This document shows, in pieces, positions 62,217-64,000 of a stretch of DNA of 64,000 bases. Below the pieces are notes generated by a model, which was not told the DNA's origin, ran no database searches, and saw only the letters and a program-made list of their open reading frames with translations. Location: assembly GCA_000380225.1 (NCBI GenBank), contig KB904821.1:4163795-4227794 (forward strand). Direction: 5' to 3'. Position 1 is the first letter of the stretch; each line of letters starts with the position of its first letter. This DNA is from a filamentous cyanobacterium ESFC-1 (GTDB taxonomy: Bacteria > Cyanobacteriota > Cyanobacteriia > Cyanobacteriales > Spirulinaceae). The position numbers and the translations under genes were made by a program.

Positions 62217-62507
62217 ATGCAATCAATCCTTTTAAGCCGCGAAGAAGTTGCGCGTCGAGCAAAGCAATTATATGAGGGCGGCATCCGACAAAAGGTCGAG
62301 ATTGAGGAAAATATTGGCAAAATGGTGATCATCAATGTTGAAACAGGCGATTACGAAGTCGATAATACTGGACTGCAAGCAGCTAAGATACTCCAAGAGA
62401 AGTCCCCGTATGCCAGACTCTTTGGCATCCGCATCGGCTATAGTGTGGCGGCTTCTTTCGGAGGTGTAATGGAACGGGTGAGTCATGATTTCCGGTATTG
62501 TGACTGA
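62217..62507 (+). CDS. Small conserved hypothetical protein, partner of the aspartic protease
   Basis: A 96-residue frame (ILLSREEVARRAKQLYEGGI, MVIINVETGDYEVDNTGLQA, ARLFGIRIGYSVAASFGGVM) with an ATG at 62217. It overlaps the following protease gene by 23 bp. This pairing occurs in many cyanobacteria, and the arrangement resembles a small TA-like or processing cassette. No motif is identified; role unknown. Confidence 0.78.
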   Translation: MQSILLSREEVARRAKQLYEGGIRQKVEIEENIGKMVIINVETGDYEVDNTGLQAAKILQEKSPYARLFGIRIGYSVAASFGGVMERVSHDFRYCD

Positions 62508-62850
62508 CAGACACGCAGTTGTCTCGCTGACATTTCTTTTGGCAAATGATACAACTTTCCCGATCGAGTTTGTCATAGATACAGGCTTTACAGACCAGCT
62601 TTGTTTGCCGTTAGAAGCCGTAAATTTGCTAAGACTACCTTTTTTATACGATTTAACCGCAAACCTCGCAGATAACAGTTCGGTCATTTTGCCCGTTCAT
62701 CAAGCTACAATTTTTTGGGATGGAGTGGAAAGAGAGGTTCGTGTCTTGGCGACAGGACGACGACCTTTGATTGGGACTGCTTTGCTAGATGAGCAAGAAC
62801 TCGTAATTCAATTTACAGAGGGTGGGTTAGTGACGATTGATGAGCTATAG
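62485..62850 (+). CDS. Clan AA (retropepsin-like) aspartic protease
   Basis: A 121-residue single-domain protein with the active-site motif FVIDTGFTDQLCLP (Asp-Thr-Gly) and a C-terminal TGRRPLIGTALLDEQELVIQ flap-like segment. As in retropepsins, a homodimer would be needed to form the active site. The biological substrate is unknown. Its ATG lies inside the preceding gene. The same frame continues past its TAG into the DUF4258 relic at 62851-62937. Confidence 0.85.
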   Translation: MISGIVTDRHAVVSLTFLLANDTTFPIEFVIDTGFTDQLCLPLEAVNLLRLPFLYDLTANLADNSSVILPVHQATIFWDGVEREVRVLATGRRPLIGTALLDEQELVIQFTEGGLVTIDEL

Positions 62851-62937
62851 AAAACATTTGGAGTGGTTGGACGTTTCGCGAGTACGGAACATTATCTCAT
62901 CATCACGGTTTATGAAGTCACTGAACTGGAAGGATAA
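62851..62937 (+). pseudogene. C-terminal relic of a DUF4258-type toxin gene
   Basis: The codons right after the protease stop read KTFGVVGRFASTEHYL then IITVYEVTELEG and TAA at 62935-62937. VVGRF...YLIITVYE is the conserved end of DUF4258 proteins, which are usually encoded directly upstream of YgiT-type zinc-finger genes, as here. The N-terminal ~60-70 codons are missing, so the gene has been cut back, probably when the protease pair arrived. Basis: pattern recall plus context. Confidence 0.6.
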
Positions 62938-62941
62938 TCCT

Positions 62942-63175
62942 ATGTATGGATACAAATGTGAGTATTGCGAAGGAACGGTTCAGCCTCGAATGGTAAAACG
63001 CGAAGCATTCAAACATAGAGATGGGTTTGTTATTCTCGAAGATGTAACAATTGGTGTTTGTGATACCTGTGGCAATCGGTATTACTCTGCCGATATTCTT
63101 CATACTGTTCATGCTATTGCAACTGGCGCAAAACCTCCTGAGCGAACCGAACAAATTCCGGTTTCAGGAGTGTAA
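62942..63175 (+). CDS. YgiT-type zinc-finger protein (MqsA-like N-terminus)
   Basis: A 77-residue protein: YKCEYCEGTVQPRMVKREAF (first CX2C) and IGVCDTCGNRYYSADI (second CX2C), as in the zinc-binding N-terminus of MqsA/YgiT antitoxins. It lacks the helix-turn-helix half. ATG 62942 has GGAAGGA 8 bp upstream; the longer frame from 62837 would be translated through the DUF4258 relic. It probably was the antitoxin of the truncated toxin upstream. Confidence 0.82.
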   Translation: MYGYKCEYCEGTVQPRMVKREAFKHRDGFVILEDVTIGVCDTCGNRYYSADILHTVHAIATGAKPPERTEQIPVSGV

Positions 63176-63281
63176 TAAGGCGGGTGAGTATTGCAGAAGT
63201 TTCTAGGTTGTGTTGCTGCATCGGCGCTATAAATAAACATACAACTACAAATGCGCGATCGCGTCATACAGGACGTTAGCA

Positions 63282-63617
63282 ATGCCAAATATTCAAGTGG
63301 TAAAAACACAAGTTCCGATTGACTACGAGAAAATAGTTGAGTTCTGTCAACGTTGGCAAATCGCTGAGTTTGCTTTATTTGGCTCTGTCCTACGAGATGA
63401 TTTCTGTCCAGATAATAGCGACATTGATGTATTAGTTATTTTTGCTGATGGCGTTAGCAAAACAATTGGAAACTTGCTCAATATGGAAGAAGAGTTACAA
63501 GAAGTTTTTGGACGAAACGTTGATCTAGTCGATCGTTGTGACATCGAGCAAAGCCATAATTATCTACGTCGCAAGGCAATTTTAAACTCTGCTAAGGTCA
63601 TTTATGCAGCCTCGTGA
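63282..63617 (+). CDS. Minimal nucleotidyltransferase (MNT) antitoxin
   Basis: A 111-residue MNT-fold protein. The active-site block FALFGSVLRDDFCPDNSDID (Gly34-Ser35, then Asp47-Ile-Asp49) is intact, so AMP transfer is possible. In characterised pairs (MntA/HepT) it neutralises the HEPN toxin by AMPylation of a Tyr. It overlaps the HEPN gene by 14 bp. A GCGATCGC lies just upstream at 63255. Confidence 0.92.
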   Translation: MPNIQVVKTQVPIDYEKIVEFCQRWQIAEFALFGSVLRDDFCPDNSDIDVLVIFADGVSKTIGNLLNMEEELQEVFGRNVDLVDRCDIEQSHNYLRRKAILNSAKVIYAAS

Positions 63618-63948
63618 GCTTCACTATTTATTGGATATGCTCAATGCTGCAAAATTAGCTCAAGATTTTGTATTTGGTACAACTTGGGACATGTTTCAAA
63701 CCGATTTGATGCGTCAAGCCGCAGTAACTCGTCAGATTGAAATTATTGGAGAAGCAGCGCGGAGAATTTCTGAAACTACTCAGGCTGAATTACCCGATAT
63801 TCCCTGGCGCGATATGATTGGAATGCGAAATCGCATTGTACATGAGTACAATCGTTTAAACCTGGAAATTATTTGGAATGTTACTCAAGTTAGTATTCCT
63901 CAACTAATTCTGTCGATAGAGCCTCTGATTCCTCCCGAAGAACCCTGA
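63604..63948 (+). CDS. HEPN-domain (DUF86) toxin
   Basis: A 114-residue DUF86 HEPN ribonuclease: helix QIEIIGEAARRISETTQAEL, then MIGMRNRIVHEYNRLN with the RX4HXY motif (Arg75, His80, Tyr82), the likely tRNA/RNA-cleavage site and the target of the partner's AMPylation. It is the last gene in the window, 52 bp before the end. Together with the MNT gene it is a complete type VII TA module. Confidence 0.92.
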   Translation: MQPRELHYLLDMLNAAKLAQDFVFGTTWDMFQTDLMRQAAVTRQIEIIGEAARRISETTQAELPDIPWRDMIGMRNRIVHEYNRLNLEIIWNVTQVSIPQLILSIEPLIPPEEP

Positions 63949-64000
63949 AAATTTCATGTTCGCCCCCTACAGTTACGATTGAAAAAAAGCGATCGCGCTA

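Noticed and set aside
58259-64000. Prophage or integrative element with attL/attR
   Set aside because: A tRNA gene borders the region, but no integrase and no second copy of the tRNA 3' end were found within the window.

Overview
This window is chromosomal DNA from a cyanobacterium, most likely a filamentous one of the Oscillatoriales type; that last step is inference. Supporting genes are psaK, cpcG (phycobilisome rod-core linker), the lycopene-cyclase paralogue cruP, a cyanobacterial group 2 sigma factor, pntAB, and several families largely restricted to cyanobacteria (DUF2808, DUF3181, DUF3370). The octamer GCGATCGC (HIP1) is found throughout, and intergenic DNA is full of short tandem and palindromic repeats, as is usual in these genomes.

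Layout. 0-4 kb: the tail of a probable chemoreceptor gene, then a large CheA-type hybrid kinase of a pilus or phototaxis pathway. 3.6-4.6 kb: a stretch of decayed gene fragments. 4.6-12 kb: a YeiH-type transporter, a large NACHT-HEAT STAND NTPase, a thioredoxin-TPR protein and a 4 x 210-bp tandem array. 12-16.4 kb: pntA-pntB and a DUF2808 protein. 16.8-22.5 kb: the conserved cluster rpmH-rnpA-PH protein-yidC-khpB-yceD-Ycf46-like AAA ATPase-SH3 protein. 22.8-33.4 kb: a sensor kinase, a SigB-like sigma factor, a GalU-like enzyme, a GST, a HerA-like ATPase, an AT-richer methyltransferase plus PLP-enzyme pair and a Uma2 nuclease. 33.4-44.5 kb: a DUF937 protein, a pabB-pabC fusion, mrdA (PBP2), potA, a SirB1-type protein, cruP and two tandem cNMP-domain histidine kinases. 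45.2-58.2 kb: cpcG, rluD, psaK, DUF3181, UDP-glucuronate decarboxylase, UDP-glucose dehydrogenase, DUF3370, a membrane histidine kinase and lipA. 58.3-64 kb: tRNA-Pro(CGG), then an accessory island with an HNH-nuclease/m5C-methyltransferase pair, a PIN/Phd toxin-antitoxin pair, an aspartic-protease pair, a DUF4258 relic with a YgiT zinc-finger gene, and a HEPN/MNT pair.

Functional links. The GalU-like enzyme, Ugd and Uxs together could make UDP-glucose, UDP-glucuronate and UDP-xylose for envelope polysaccharide. The rpmH-to-AAA block couples RNA processing, ribosome synthesis and membrane insertion. The last 5.4 kb is a defence and toxin-antitoxin island beside a tRNA gene.

The least expected signals are: (i) a 131-bp MITE present twice in opposite orientation; (ii) an IS200/IS605-type end (49.9-50.2 kb) without tnpB, abutting the start of the DUF3181 gene and possibly supplying its ribosome-binding site; (iii) intergenic repeats that run directly into the start codons of at least six genes; (iv) a truncated DUF4258 toxin relic next to an intact YgiT-type gene; and (v) the NACHT protein, with an unassigned N-terminus and near-identical internal HEAT repeats.
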